From Streptomyces sp. P3 (GTDB taxonomy: Bacteria > Actinomycetota > Actinomycetes > Streptomycetales > Streptomycetaceae): 64,000 nt of DNA. The notes below the pieces were generated by a model. It did no database searches. It saw only the letters and a list, made by a program, of their open reading frames with translations, and was not told the origin of the DNA. Positions 8,734 to 17,670 of this stretch are shown here, in pieces; the first letter of the stretch is position 1; every line of letters starts with the position of its first letter. The DNA lies in assembly GCF_003032475.1 (NCBI RefSeq), contig NZ_CP028369.1:6076001-6140000 (forward strand), given 5' to 3'. The position numbers and the translations under genes were made by a program.

Positions 8734-9788
8734 GGGTCACCGGGCTGGGCGCCGGTGCGGTGGCCGTCTCGGAGCTGGCGCTGGGCTGCGCCGCCCTCGG
8801 AAACCTCTACCGGCCGGTCTCCGACGACGCCGCCCGGGCCACGGTGGACGCCGCCTGGGACGTCGGCATCCGCACGTTCGACACCGCGCCCCACTACGGG
8901 CTCGGCCTGTCGGAACGACGGCTCGGCGCCGCCCTGCGCGACCGCCCCCGGGACGCCTACACCCTCTCCACCAAAGTGGGCCGGCTGCTCGTCCCGCACT
9001 CGGGTGCCGGCGACGACCTCGCTCACGGCTTCGCCGTCCCGGACACCCACCGCCGGGTCTGGGACTTCAGCGCCGACGGGGTGCTGCGTTCCCTGGAGAC
9101 GAGCCTCGAACGTCTCGGCGTCGACCGCGTCGACGTGGCCCTGCTGCACGACCCGGACGCCCACCCCGAGCAGGCGCTGCGCGAGGCGTACCCGGCACTG
9201 GAGCGGCTGCGCGCCGAAGGCGTGATCGGCGCGATCGGAGTGGGGATGAACCAGTCGGCGCTGCCCGCCCGGTTCGTGCGCGAGACCGACATCGACGTGG
9301 TCCTGCTGGCCGGCCGTTACACGCTGCTCGACCAGGAAGGGCTCGCCGAACTGCTTCCGCAGGCGGCCGCCCGCGGCCGTGCCGTGGTCGTCGGCGGGGT
9401 GTTCAACTCCGGTCTGCTCACCGCGCCCCGGCCCGGTGCCACCTACGACTACGCACCGGCTCCCCGGCCGGTGCTCGACCGGGCGCTGCGGCTGCTGGAG
9501 GTCTGTGAACGCCACGGCGTGCCGCTGCGGGCCGCCGCGCTGCGCTTCCCGTTCGGTCATCCCGCGGTCGCGAGCGTCCTGACCGGGGCGCGGTCGCCGC
9601 AGGAGGTGCACGACACCGTGCGCCAGCTGCGACGCCCGATCCCGGACGCCCTGTGGGACGAGCTGCGCGCCGAGGGCCTGCTCCACCCGGACGCCCCCGT
9701 CCCCTCGGCTGCGCCGAGCGGGCGGACCGCACCTGCCGGGCACTCCGCCCCGGTCGGGGGAGCCACGCCGTCGAAGGAGCCGTCATGA
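8730..9788 (+). CDS. Aldo/keto reductase, probable L-fucose dehydrogenase
   Basis: A 352-residue AKR TIM-barrel oxidoreductase. The catalytic tetrad is visible as Asp and Tyr in FDTAPHYG, Lys in LSTKVGR and His in LLHDPD. This subgroup includes D-threo-aldose 1-dehydrogenases and L-fucose dehydrogenases, so the likely reaction is L-fucose to L-fucono-lactone with NAD(P). The GTG start overlaps the SDR stop as GTGA. The final 40 residues are Pro/Ser/Ala-rich and probably disordered. No lactonase gene is seen nearby; the lactone may open spontaneously or by an enzyme encoded elsewhere. Confidence 0.87.
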   Translation: MRVTGLGAGAVAVSELALGCAALGNLYRPVSDDAARATVDAAWDVGIRTFDTAPHYGLGLSERRLGAALRDRPRDAYTLSTKVGRLLVPHSGAGDDLAHGFAVPDTHRRVWDFSADGVLRSLETSLERLGVDRVDVALLHDPDAHPEQALREAYPALERLRAEGVIGAIGVGMNQSALPARFVRETDIDVVLLAGRYTLLDQEGLAELLPQAAARGRAVVVGGVFNSGLLTAPRPGATYDYAPAPRPVLDRALRLLEVCERHGVPLRAAALRFPFGHPAVASVLTGARSPQEVHDTVRQLRRPIPDALWDELRAEGLLHPDAPVPSAAPSGRTAPAGHSAPVGGATPSKEPS

Positions 9789-10096
9789 GGGTCGCCCTGC
9801 ACACCAAGGTCCGCGCCGACCGCGTCGAGGAGTACGAGGCCGCACACCGCGAGGTACCCGAGGAGCTGACCGCCGCCATCCGCGCCGCGGGCGTGAGCGA
9901 GTGGACCATCTGGCGCAGCGGCACCGACCTGTTCCACCTGCTGGACGTCGCGGACTACCCGGCGATGATCGCCGAACTCGAGAAGCTCCCCGTCAACATC
10001 GAGTGGCAGGCGCGGATGGCCGGCCTGCTCGACGTCGCCCACGACTACTCCGCGGACGGCGCGGACGCCTCGCTGCCGGTGGTGTGGCAGCTGTGA
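9785..10096 (+). CDS. L-rhamnose/L-fucose mutarotase family protein
   Basis: A 103-residue RhaM-type (DUF718) dimeric alpha/beta-barrel mutarotase. The fold signature includes HREVPEELTAAIR, conserved WTIWR and the C-terminal WQ. It interconverts sugar anomers so that the dehydrogenase receives its preferred form. It overlaps the reductase stop as ATGA and has GAAGGAG upstream, making it the last coupled gene of the enzyme operon. L-fucose is the inferred sugar from its neighbours; rhamnose cannot be excluded from sequence alone. Confidence 0.88.
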   Translation: MRVALHTKVRADRVEEYEAAHREVPEELTAAIRAAGVSEWTIWRSGTDLFHLLDVADYPAMIAELEKLPVNIEWQARMAGLLDVAHDYSADGADASLPVVWQL

Positions 10097-10359
10097 CCAC
10101 GACGCACGGGGGTGTCGGTTGTCGCGGAGGAGGGCCTGGGCCGGCCGGTCACCGAGGTCGACCGCCGCGCTGTGGCTCTCGACCGCCGACACCTTCGAGT
10201 TCCTGAAGAAGCCCGCGCGCAAAGCCGTACGACGCCGACGCCTCCGCCGTCTCCTGGCACGGGCCTGCGTGAATCCGGTCACCGTCCGACGACATGAGCA
10301 GGCAGGATGATCCCCGTGGCCGCCGTGCCACGACACCGGAGCACCACGGGAGATCCCGC

Positions 10360-10911
10360 ATGGCCGACTGCTATCCGTACCGCATCGCCACCAGGAGAGG
10401 GGAGGTGATCCTGATCTGGCTGCCCGGAGAGGGGGACGACCCCGACGCGCTCGCGGTCGACGACCGGGGAAGGCTCCTGGTGTTCGACGACCTCGACACC
10501 CTCCGGGACCACTGCGACAGCAACGGCTGGGACCTCGTCCGGGAGGACGAGGACACGCTCGACCTCGGCGTCGTACGCCGGTGGGTGGCACACCCCGCAC
10601 ACGGGCGGGTTTCGGCGGGACTGCTGCTGGAGGCCTGGAACTTCTTCGACGACCTCGCCCATAGTCTGGACGTCTTCCCGCCCCTGCCCTCCCGGGGACC
10701 GCTCCAGGACGCCGCCTACGAGAAGATCTTCGGGGGCGAAGCCCTCGAGCCGACCGCCGGCGACGGCGCCTGGACGGACGAGGAGACCGGAGCCGTGCGC
10801 GAACTGCTCCGCGTGGGGCTCAAGTTGTGGGATGAGGCCGCGAAGGCCACGCTCTGCGGCCGGCCTGCCGCCGACGATCATTCGTCGACACAGGCCCGGG
10901 CGACGGCGTAG
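10360..10911 (+). CDS. Hypothetical protein
   Basis: A 183-residue acidic soluble protein not recognized from any family. It starts MADCYPYRIATRRGE, has several Asp/Glu clusters and no signal peptide or membrane segment. The ATG at 10360 is preceded by a weak GGGAGAT. An upstream ATG at 10294 lacks a ribosome site. Its last 34 bases overlap the 3' end of the frameshifted NTF2-like remnant on the other strand, so the two converge. Confidence 0.7.
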   Translation: MADCYPYRIATRRGEVILIWLPGEGDDPDALAVDDRGRLLVFDDLDTLRDHCDSNGWDLVREDEDTLDLGVVRRWVAHPAHGRVSAGLLLEAWNFFDDLAHSLDVFPPLPSRGPLQDAAYEKIFGGEALEPTAGDGAWTDEETGAVRELLRVGLKLWDEAAKATLCGRPAADDHSSTQARATA

Positions 10912-11215
10912 GTGTCCTCGTAGAGGTGGTAGCGGGTGATCGACCCGTCGCGGACCGTGGCGTGCAGGAGAAGCCGGTGTCGATCTCCCGGCCCGTCTTC
11001 CCGGCATCCCAGACCGTGCGCCCGCCGAGGACCACGTCGTCGACCTCGGCGATGACCCGACGGAGGTCGAAACGGAGGTCGAACCCCTTGGCCGGCACAG
11101 GGGGCTCCAGCAGTTCGAAGAAGGTCCGCAACGGCAGAGCCGGTGGACGTTGCCGAACCGCACGGTCTCGCCGACGGCCTGGCACCAGGGTCCCGGGCCG
11201 CTACAGGCCGCTGAC
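10878..11215 (-). pseudogene. Decayed NTF2/SnoaL-like gene remnant with two frame changes
   Basis: Three minus-strand frames join into one protein-like path. The first contains ETVRFGNVH near 11150; the second runs LRTFFELLEPPVPAKGF to REIDTGF; the third runs LLHATVRDGSITRY to the stop at 10878. The last piece (YEDTYAVARA) is typical of the C-terminal strand and helix of SnoaL-like/ketosteroid-isomerase-fold proteins. The N-terminus is missing because the DUF4139 gene ends at 11201. Two frameshifts and 5' loss make function unlikely unless there are sequencing errors. Confidence 0.65.
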
Positions 11216-12778
11216 CTTGCTGCTCGCCGTCATCTCGTAGACGAGGGTGACCGTGCGGTGGCCACCGGGTGCGAGGGCGAGGTTCCACCGGACGATGCCG
11301 TCGGCGTCGACGGCGTCGGGCGCGGGGGAGCACGCGTCTTCGCGCAGACGCGTCTGCACCGCGGAGATCTCGGAGACGGGCATCCGTTCGCGCACGACGA
11401 TCACTTCCTCGTCGTGGGCGTCGTGGGCGTCGTGGGCGTCAGGGGCGGAGAAGCGGGACAGGTGGAGTCGGACGGTACGGGTCAGCACGCTCCGCTGAGT
11501 CAGGGCGGAGGTTTCGCGGACCTCTTCGGTGTGCCGGACGACGCGGTGGTCGTCGAGGCTGCCGAAGGCGAGTTCGGCGCGGGCTCCGGGAGCGGTGAAG
11601 TCCATTGTGCCGCGGCCGCTGTACCCACTGCGGCGCACCAGGTCCACCGGGCCCGCGAGCAGGGCGTGGCCGGACAGGTTGTCGAACCGGGCCACCTGGG
11701 TGACCAGCGGGGACAGCTCGGGCGCGCAGGCGTGCTCGACGCTCGGGATCGCGGTGAACGCGGAGAGCGGCACGCGATGGGCGCGCCCGTCCCCGGGGAC
11801 GCGGACCGGTGCGGGCGCGTACAGCACCCGCGTCTCGCCGCCGTCGTCCACCCCCGGCAGCCCGGCCACCGGAGTCGGGCCGAGGTCGGCGATCTCCTCC
11901 TCACGCAGTTCGACGTCCACGCTGCGGCGTTCCGCGGGAGAGCGGTCCTGCAGGGTGAGCCGGTCCTCGCGCAGCCGTGGCGGGGCGGCGGCCTGCGCCG
12001 AACGGGCCGTGGACAGGGTCAGCGTCACGTCGGACCAGTCCTCGCCGGTGCGCTGCCAGACCATCGCGTCGGTCTCCAGCGTGAGGCAGTCTCCGTCGAG
12101 CACGGCCCGGTAGACGGGCCGCCACAGCGCACAGGCGGTGAGGTGGGTCAGCCGCAGCTCGGCCGGCCCCGCGGCAGCGGCCTCCACGGTCAGTTCGATG
12201 TGGCCGGTCAGCTCGGCCGGCTCTTCCTCGGCCAGGTCCATCGCCCCCCGAGCCGAAGCGAGTTCGGCGGTACGAGCGGCGAACCGGGCCTCCACGGTGC
12301 GCAGTTGCTCTCCGCAGGAGTCCCGCTCGGCGTCCAGACGGTCCAGTTCGCGGTTCCAGCGGGGCCCTTCGACCTCTCCGTGGCCGGCGCCCTCGCCGAT
12401 CTCGCGCAGCAGGTCGGCGGCAAGGCGGCCGAGTGTGTCGAGGCGGGTGTGCAGCCGGTCTCGCTGCCGGCCCAGGACGAGCAACTCCTCTTCGAGGGCG
12501 TGCACGCGGTGCCGCAGCGCGGTGTCGTCGTCGGTGGGCCGGGGGCCGCGCGGGCTCCAGACCCGGACGATCCGCGCGTCGAGCACGGTCGCCGGGGCGT
12601 CGGAGGTGAGCTCGGCGTGCAGCGTGCGGTCGACGGCCAACGCGCTCACCGGGCCCAGACGCAGCCGCTGGACCCCGGCCTCGAGGTCGAGGACGGCGCT
12701 GCGCTCGACGTGGGCGCGGTCCTCCAGGCAGGTGACGGCCGTGACGGGCAGGGGAATCGGCTCGGGTGCCGTGGACAT
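11201..12778 (-). CDS. DUF4139 domain protein (MuiA-like), shorter paralog
   Basis: A 525-residue protein without signal peptide. The N-terminal DUF4140-like beta domain (about 1-85) is followed by a coiled-coil stretch rich in Glu/Arg (about 90-190) and a DUF4139 beta-rich domain with WRPVYRAVLDGD and QRTGEDWSDVTLTLSTA. A 9-bp tandem repeat inserts a His-Asp-Ala run near the C-terminus. It starts 7 bases after the stop of the larger paralog, with GGAG overlapping that stop, so the pair is one operon. The molecular role is unknown; some relatives are called mucoidy inhibitor A. Confidence 0.85.
   Translation of the reverse strand: MSTAPEPIPLPVTAVTCLEDRAHVERSAVLDLEAGVQRLRLGPVSALAVDRTLHAELTSDAPATVLDARIVRVWSPRGPRPTDDDTALRHRVHALEEELLVLGRQRDRLHTRLDTLGRLAADLLREIGEGAGHGEVEGPRWNRELDRLDAERDSCGEQLRTVEARFAARTAELASARGAMDLAEEEPAELTGHIELTVEAAAAGPAELRLTHLTACALWRPVYRAVLDGDCLTLETDAMVWQRTGEDWSDVTLTLSTARSAQAAAPPRLREDRLTLQDRSPAERRSVDVELREEEIADLGPTPVAGLPGVDDGGETRVLYAPAPVRVPGDGRAHRVPLSAFTAIPSVEHACAPELSPLVTQVARFDNLSGHALLAGPVDLVRRSGYSGRGTMDFTAPGARAELAFGSLDDHRVVRHTEEVRETSALTQRSVLTRTVRLHLSRFSAPDAHDAHDAHDEEVIVVRERMPVSEISAVQTRLREDACSPAPDAVDADGIVRWNLALAPGGHRTVTLVYEMTASSKVSGL
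11411..11440. repeat. 9-bp tandem repeat inside a DUF4139 gene
   Basis: The unit GTCGTGGGC occurs three times plus three bases. In the gene (minus strand) it encodes repeated His-Asp-Ala residues in a surface loop. Confidence 0.8.
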
Positions 12779-12785
12779 GGGTGCG

Positions 12786-14906
12786 TCAGCTCCTGCGGTT
12801 GCCGCCGGCCAGGGTCTTGGCGGAGGGGATGCGGATCTCGTAGCCGCCGTCGAGGGCGGTGGTGGTGCCGGCGGGCAGCTCGACCCGCCAGATGCGGGTG
12901 CCGGGCGCGTGGTGTTCGGCGTCGGTGTCCGTCTGCGGCGCGCTCCAGTCGGCTCGTTCCTCGACCCGGACGTCCGGGTCGGAGGAGACCGGAACCCGTT
13001 CGCGGACCTCCACGGTGACGGGCTCGGCGAGCCGGTTGGCCAACTCCACGTGAACGCGGTGGTCGAGCACGGTGGTGGTGTTGCGCAGCCCCGAGGTCGA
13101 CTCGTGCAGATTCGTGCGGCGGGTCACCCGGACGCCCTCGGCCTGCCCCAGCCCCACCCGGCACACACCGCCCGGCGCGAGGGTGGGCAGGGCCGCGGTC
13201 AGCAGGAAGTCGTCGCCGGCGGTGATCTCCACGGGGCCCGCCAGCAGAGCCTGGCCGGTGGCGTTGGAGAGTGCGAGCGTCGCGTACACGGTCTGCTCCA
13301 CGGACGGCACACAGAGGTACTCGGTGCGCAGACCGACCGAGATCTCACCGACGGTGACGGTGTGCCAGGTGCCGTCGGACGGGATGTCCGCGCGGGCGAC
13401 GGCGTCGAAACGGTGGTCGAAGGAACCCGCCGACTCGCGGGGCCGCACGGCGTGTGCGGGCAGCGGCAGCGCGGCCACGCCCTCCGCGCGGCGACGGTAC
13501 TCGGCCGCCGTCGGGTCGAAGGGAACGTCGGGGAACAGCCGACCTCGGCGAGCGTGCTGTTCGTCGGGTCCGCACAGGACGAGAGCCGTGTAGTCGAGTT
13601 CGGATCCGCTCGGCCGCGGCGGGCCGACGTGACCGGGGACCGCGGGTGCGGAAGGCCGAGGCGGCGCGGCCTGACCGGGGGCCGCGGGCATGGCCGGGGG
13701 AGCCATGGCGGCCCGCGCAGCGGGAGAGCGGCTCCCGCCGGCCGGGCGGGAGGGGGCCGGCTGTGCGGGACCTTCCCCTCCGCCGCCGAAAGCCTGCGGG
13801 TGGCCACCGCCGGGCATCGGGGCCGGGGGCGGCGCGCCGTAACCCGGCGGCGCCGGGGCGAGCGGCTGGTCGTAACCCTGCGGTGCCATCGACATCGGCA
13901 TCGGCGGTGGCAGGGGAGCAGGGGCGGGAGCCCCCGCCGCCACGGGCACGGGGCGGCCCCCCATCCTGTCGGCGCGGGACGTGGCGGGGTGGCGACCGGC
14001 CGCGTCGTACCCGGCGAACAGGTCGGCCAGACCCGCCGGCGGTTCGCGCCAGCCGGACGGCGTGGGGTCCGGCTGGCGGCGTCCGATGCGCAGCGAGCGG
14101 AGCCTGGGCAGGTCGGTACGGCGCCCGAGGTCGGCGGTGGCCAGGGCGAGCCGGACGCCCGTCCAGTCCTCGCCGGTGCGCTGGGCGATGGCGGCGCGCA
14201 GCACCAGACGTCCGCTGCTCTCGCCCTGACGGTGCGTGAGCCGGTAGGCCGGCGCCCAGACCGCGCCCGGCACCGCGTACTCCAGCTCCACTTCCGCGTC
14301 CCCGGCGCCGTCGAAGGTCACCAGCGCGGAGAGCGTGGTCCGCACATGGGCGGCCGGTGCGTCGGCGGAGGCTCGTGCCAGCCGGTCGGCGGCGACCGCG
14401 AGGGCGTGTTCGGCCCGGCCCAGCGCCTGCTCCAGCTCGGCGAGACGGGAGTGCAGTGCGGTGAGCCGTTCGTCGACGAAGTCGGCGAGTTCCAGCCACG
14501 CGTCCACCGGGGTGCGGCGGTGCGGGTCGTCCCGCCTGCGGGTGGGCGGCACCGGCCGCAGAGCCCTGACCTCGTCGATCAGTCGCACCTGCCGGTCGTG
14601 GCGGGCCCGCACCGCCGCGCACTCCTCACGCAGCGCCTCCACCTCGCTGTGCAACGCGTCGGGGACGGTGGCGCCGAGCGGCTCCGCCTCGACCTCCACA
14701 CGTGCCTCGATGACGCGTGCCCCCTCGCCGCCGGTGACACGGACGCGCAGGGATCCGGCGTCCAGCGCGCGCGGGAGACCGCTCACGCGGACCCGGCCGC
14801 CCGGCGGCACCGTGCCGCGGGCCAGGCGGCGGCAGACGGCGCCCTGGGCGTACACCACGACCGAATCGAGGGCCGACCCCCACCTCGGTGCTGTCTCAGC
14901 CGTCAT
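12786..14906 (-). CDS. DUF4139 domain protein (MuiA-like), longer paralog with Pro-rich insert
   Basis: A 706-residue paralog of the downstream gene. It has an N-terminal DUF4140-like domain, a coiled-coil region (about 85-200), the WAPAYRLTHRQGE and QRTGEDWTGVRLALATADL motifs, and then a Pro/Gly/Ala-rich insert of roughly 150 residues (about 330-480) splitting the DUF4139 part. The C-terminal beta domain repeats the motif order seen in the shorter paralog (ALLAGPVEI, NRLAEPVTVEVRERVP). The ATG at 14906 is preferred over 14924 because a purine-rich GGGGCGGGG precedes it. No signal peptide, so it is cytoplasmic. Function unknown; the tandem arrangement suggests hetero-oligomers. Confidence 0.85.
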   Translation of the reverse strand: MTAETAPRWGSALDSVVVYAQGAVCRRLARGTVPPGGRVRVSGLPRALDAGSLRVRVTGGEGARVIEARVEVEAEPLGATVPDALHSEVEALREECAAVRARHDRQVRLIDEVRALRPVPPTRRRDDPHRRTPVDAWLELADFVDERLTALHSRLAELEQALGRAEHALAVAADRLARASADAPAAHVRTTLSALVTFDGAGDAEVELEYAVPGAVWAPAYRLTHRQGESSGRLVLRAAIAQRTGEDWTGVRLALATADLGRRTDLPRLRSLRIGRRQPDPTPSGWREPPAGLADLFAGYDAAGRHPATSRADRMGGRPVPVAAGAPAPAPLPPPMPMSMAPQGYDQPLAPAPPGYGAPPPAPMPGGGHPQAFGGGGEGPAQPAPSRPAGGSRSPAARAAMAPPAMPAAPGQAAPPRPSAPAVPGHVGPPRPSGSELDYTALVLCGPDEQHARRGRLFPDVPFDPTAAEYRRRAEGVAALPLPAHAVRPRESAGSFDHRFDAVARADIPSDGTWHTVTVGEISVGLRTEYLCVPSVEQTVYATLALSNATGQALLAGPVEITAGDDFLLTAALPTLAPGGVCRVGLGQAEGVRVTRRTNLHESTSGLRNTTTVLDHRVHVELANRLAEPVTVEVRERVPVSSDPDVRVEERADWSAPQTDTDAEHHAPGTRIWRVELPAGTTTALDGGYEIRIPSAKTLAGGNRRS

Positions 14907-15057
14907 GTGCCCCGCCCCCGTCATGTCAGTGCTGGACGAAGCCTACGTCCGCAGCGGCCGGCCCCGTGGACGAAGCCGGCGCCGTCGCGGCCGGGCCGAA
15001 CAGGCTGACAGACGACGCACGGGTCAGCACACTGAGCACATGCGCCATGAGGACCGA

Positions 15058-15321
15058 GTGAAGCTCACCGTCGTGCGGGCCCTGGTCGCGGCCGCCCTTC
15101 TGCTCTCCTCGCCGGTGCTGCTCCTGGCCGGGGCGCCGATCCGGCGCCGCTACCTCCGTCACGTCCACCGCGACGGCGCCCCGCAGATCCTGGACAAGGA
15201 ACGCGGCCTGGTCGGCGTGCACTACTTCGTGATCACCAGCCGTCTCCTCGCCCGCTGCTGCCGGCCGACGGAGGCGATCGAGAGCTTCTTCGCACGCAGA
15301 GGCGGGACACCCGCGCCCTGA
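15058..15321 (+). CDS. Small membrane-anchored hypothetical protein
   Basis: An 87-residue protein with one N-terminal hydrophobic segment (about residues 5-25, VRALVAAALLLSSPVLLL) followed by a basic, soluble tail. The GTG at 15058 is chosen because GAGGA lies 4 bases upstream; an ATG at 15040 would add six residues. It was not recognized from any family. Confidence 0.5.
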   Translation: MKLTVVRALVAAALLLSSPVLLLAGAPIRRRYLRHVHRDGAPQILDKERGLVGVHYFVITSRLLARCCRPTEAIESFFARRGGTPAP

Positions 15322-15460
15322 GGGCCGCCGATGTCCGCCCGACTGTCACATCCGGGCAGCAGCCTGGTCACAGGGCACCGCGAAATCCTCCTGGCGGGGC
15401 CCTCCTCCGTGTCCGCCATGGCACCATTCCTGCGCAAGCTTCACGTCCAGGGGGGACACC

Positions 15461-15907
15461 ATGCGCATCCGCGCCACCATCGTCACCGCGGCCCTGCTTC
15501 TCGCCGCACTCACCGCCTGCTCCTCGTCCGACGACGCCCCGGCGGCGAGCGACTCGGGTACGCCCGTCGCCGAGCCCACCATCAGCGTTCCCGCGGAGCA
15601 CGAGGGCGACGACCTCAAGGCGGCCGTGGCCGTCTACACCGCGTCCTATTTCGCCGGCGACGCGGACACCGCGTACGGCATGCTGTCCGCGCGCTGCGCG
15701 CAGAAGATCACCAGGAGCGCGTTCACCGAGGTGGTGAAGAAGGCCTCGGCCGCCTACGGCGAGGACCATGCGGTGAGCGACGTGCGGGCCGAGGTGTCCG
15801 GCAAGACGGGGCGCGCCGGCTACAAGGTGACGGGGCTGCCGAAGTTCGACCAGCAGGCGCAGCCGTGGACGTTGGAGGGCGACGCCTGGAAGTACGACGC
15901 CTGCTGA
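15461..15907 (+). CDS. Small secreted lipoprotein, hypothetical
   Basis: A 148-residue protein with a signal peptide ending in lipobox LTAC and lipidated Cys at residue 20. An acidic Ser/Asp/Ala linker and a compact domain with four-helix/beta character similar to NTF2-like (DUF4878-type) lipoproteins follow. GGGGGGA precedes the ATG. It ends one base before the converging VanZ-like gene. Its role is unknown; the family assignment is tentative. Confidence 0.78.
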   Translation: MRIRATIVTAALLLAALTACSSSDDAPAASDSGTPVAEPTISVPAEHEGDDLKAAVAVYTASYFAGDADTAYGMLSARCAQKITRSAFTEVVKKASAAYGEDHAVSDVRAEVSGKTGRAGYKVTGLPKFDQQAQPWTLEGDAWKYDAC

Positions 15908-15908
15908 C

Positions 15909-17024
15909 TCAGGGCCGGCCCGACGGGACGGGCTCGCCGGCCCTGCCGACGGAGAACCCGGTGACCCTGGTGCTGGTGCCGGTGCCGGTACGGGGGCCGT
16001 CACCGGCGGTGACGTCGACGGTGAGGGCGAGGCGCATGCGCGTCGTCCCACCCGTCGGAGGGGGCCGGTAGGTCACCCGGTAGGTCCGGGTGGGGCCGTC
16101 CTGGACGGACCGGATCGTGGGCTCGCGTCCTGCGGCGTACTGCGGAACCCACCGACGCGCGAACGTGTCGGCCGCATCCGCGACCTGCTCCTCGCTGAGG
16201 GAGCCGGCTCCACCACCCCGGTTCGACGACGAGGCGCTGACCAGTTCCTTGTCGGGCCACCAGCCCGAGACGCTGCCGCGGTTCGTGTCCACGGTGATCT
16301 TCATCCGGTCACCGTTCTTCTCCGTGGCCGACCCGGTGACCTCGGTGCCGCTGCCGTAGATGCCCTCGGCCGCGGCGGTGAGCCACTCGCTGGCCTCGAC
16401 GGAGGACTCGACGAGGTCGCGTCTCTGTTCGTCGAGGGCCACGACGTCCACTCCGGTGACACGGCTGTGGAAGACCGCCGTCACCGCCGTGGCGCCGACC
16501 GCGGCGAGGGCGACGCCTCCCAGGAGATCGCGCAGCGGTCGGCGCGGGGGAGTGTGTCGCAGCCAGAGCCACAGCGTCCCGGCCAGGGAGCCGGCCACGG
16601 CCCCCGTCGCGTTCGCCGCGAGATCGGTCACGCTGCACGACCGGCCCAACGGCGCGGCCGACTGGGCCAGTTCGATCGCCGCACTCAGGACGGCGCCCGC
16701 GGCAGCCACCGTGACGGGCCGCCGGAACAACTGGACGGCCAGGAATCCGGCCGGTGCGAAAAGGGCGATGTTCAGCAGGTACCCCGCCGACGTGAACAGG
16801 TGCGAGGGCGCTCCCGTGTCGCACTGCCACCCCTGGAGACCGGCGTCACCGGGGAGCAGTGTCACCGCCAGGACGCCGGCCAGTTGGACTGCCAGCGCCG
16901 TGCGCAGCGGCCAGGGCCTGCCGAGGGCCTTCGCCACCAGTGCGGTGGGAACCGCCACGACGGCGGCGAGCACCAGGAAGGTGACGAGCAGCCCGGGTAC
17001 GGCCGCGACGGACGCTTCGATCAC
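15909..17024 (-). CDS. VanZ-like family membrane protein
   Basis: A 371-residue protein. The first half has four to five transmembrane helices with the VanZ-like pattern (NIALFAPAGFLAVQLF and AAIELAQSAAPLGRSCSVTD, DLAANATGAVAGSL). After a last helix near residue 200, a soluble extracytoplasmic domain with Trp-, Asp- and Arg-rich strands follows. The GTG at 17024 is chosen, with GGAG 9 bases upstream. VanZ proteins are linked to teicoplanin resistance, but most actinobacterial members have unknown roles, and no other glycopeptide-resistance gene is nearby. Confidence 0.85.
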   Translation of the reverse strand: MIEASVAAVPGLLVTFLVLAAVVAVPTALVAKALGRPWPLRTALAVQLAGVLAVTLLPGDAGLQGWQCDTGAPSHLFTSAGYLLNIALFAPAGFLAVQLFRRPVTVAAAGAVLSAAIELAQSAAPLGRSCSVTDLAANATGAVAGSLAGTLWLWLRHTPPRRPLRDLLGGVALAAVGATAVTAVFHSRVTGVDVVALDEQRRDLVESSVEASEWLTAAAEGIYGSGTEVTGSATEKNGDRMKITVDTNRGSVSGWWPDKELVSASSSNRGGGAGSLSEEQVADAADTFARRWVPQYAAGREPTIRSVQDGPTRTYRVTYRPPPTGGTTRMRLALTVDVTAGDGPRTGTGTSTRVTGFSVGRAGEPVPSGRP

Positions 17025-17097
17025 GAGAGGACTCTCCGGACGGGGACGCCCGGGGCGCCGAACATGCGCCCCGGGTACAGCCTGCACGGCGTCGGGT

Positions 17098-17448
17098 TCA
17101 GGCGCCGTTCCGCCGTGCGAACTGGAGGGACAGCGACCGCAGGACGTCGGCGGTCGAGGTGTCGGTGTTCCCCTCGTCGTGGACCTCGGCCAGGTGCACG
17201 AAGGCGTAGGAGAAGCAGGTGGAGAGAGTGACGATGGCCGGCCCCAGCGTCTCCGTGATGATGGCCGTGGTCTCCTGGGGGGTGGCGTCGGCGGGCAGCT
17301 TGATCTCGGGCAGGGTCTCCGCGAGGAGCGCGGAGACGGAGCCCGTCAGTGCCGCCTTGGCGTCCGGGTTCTCGCGGGCCTGTCGCCGCATCTCGATCGC
17401 TTCGGTGAGGATGCCGACGACGCGCTGCATGATCTCGGATTGCTGCAT
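17098..17448 (-). CDS. Hypothetical protein
   Basis: A 116-residue, mainly helical soluble protein starting MQQSEIMQRVVGILTEAIE. It has no signal peptide, membrane segment or recognizable catalytic motif. The composition (balanced charge, good codon usage) supports a real gene. No family was recognized. It lies alone, 73 bp upstream of the VanZ-like gene on the same strand. Confidence 0.65.
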   Translation of the reverse strand: MQQSEIMQRVVGILTEAIEMRRQARENPDAKAALTGSVSALLAETLPEIKLPADATPQETTAIITETLGPAIVTLSTCFSYAFVHLAEVHDEGNTDTSTADVLRSLSLQFARRNGA

Positions 17449-17670
17449 GGTCGCAGCCTACGAGTGAACGCGGTTCGGCGAGACGGATTACCGCGTGGCC
17501 GGCCACGACGGCATGTGCACGCACCGGATTTCACTGGACTCACCGCACTCACCGCATCACGGCACTGCAGGCAGGTGTGGCAGACGCCCGGCAGGAGCAT
17601 CCGTAAACCGTCCGTACCTGGGAAGACGGGTCTCGATCTTCATTGACGTCCTCGGGGAGGAAGCATCACC

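Noticed and set aside
10119..10310. Short plus-strand frame after the mutarotase gene
   Set aside because: It is Arg-rich, has no ribosome site and shows no conserved pattern; the 263-bp spacer is treated as empty.
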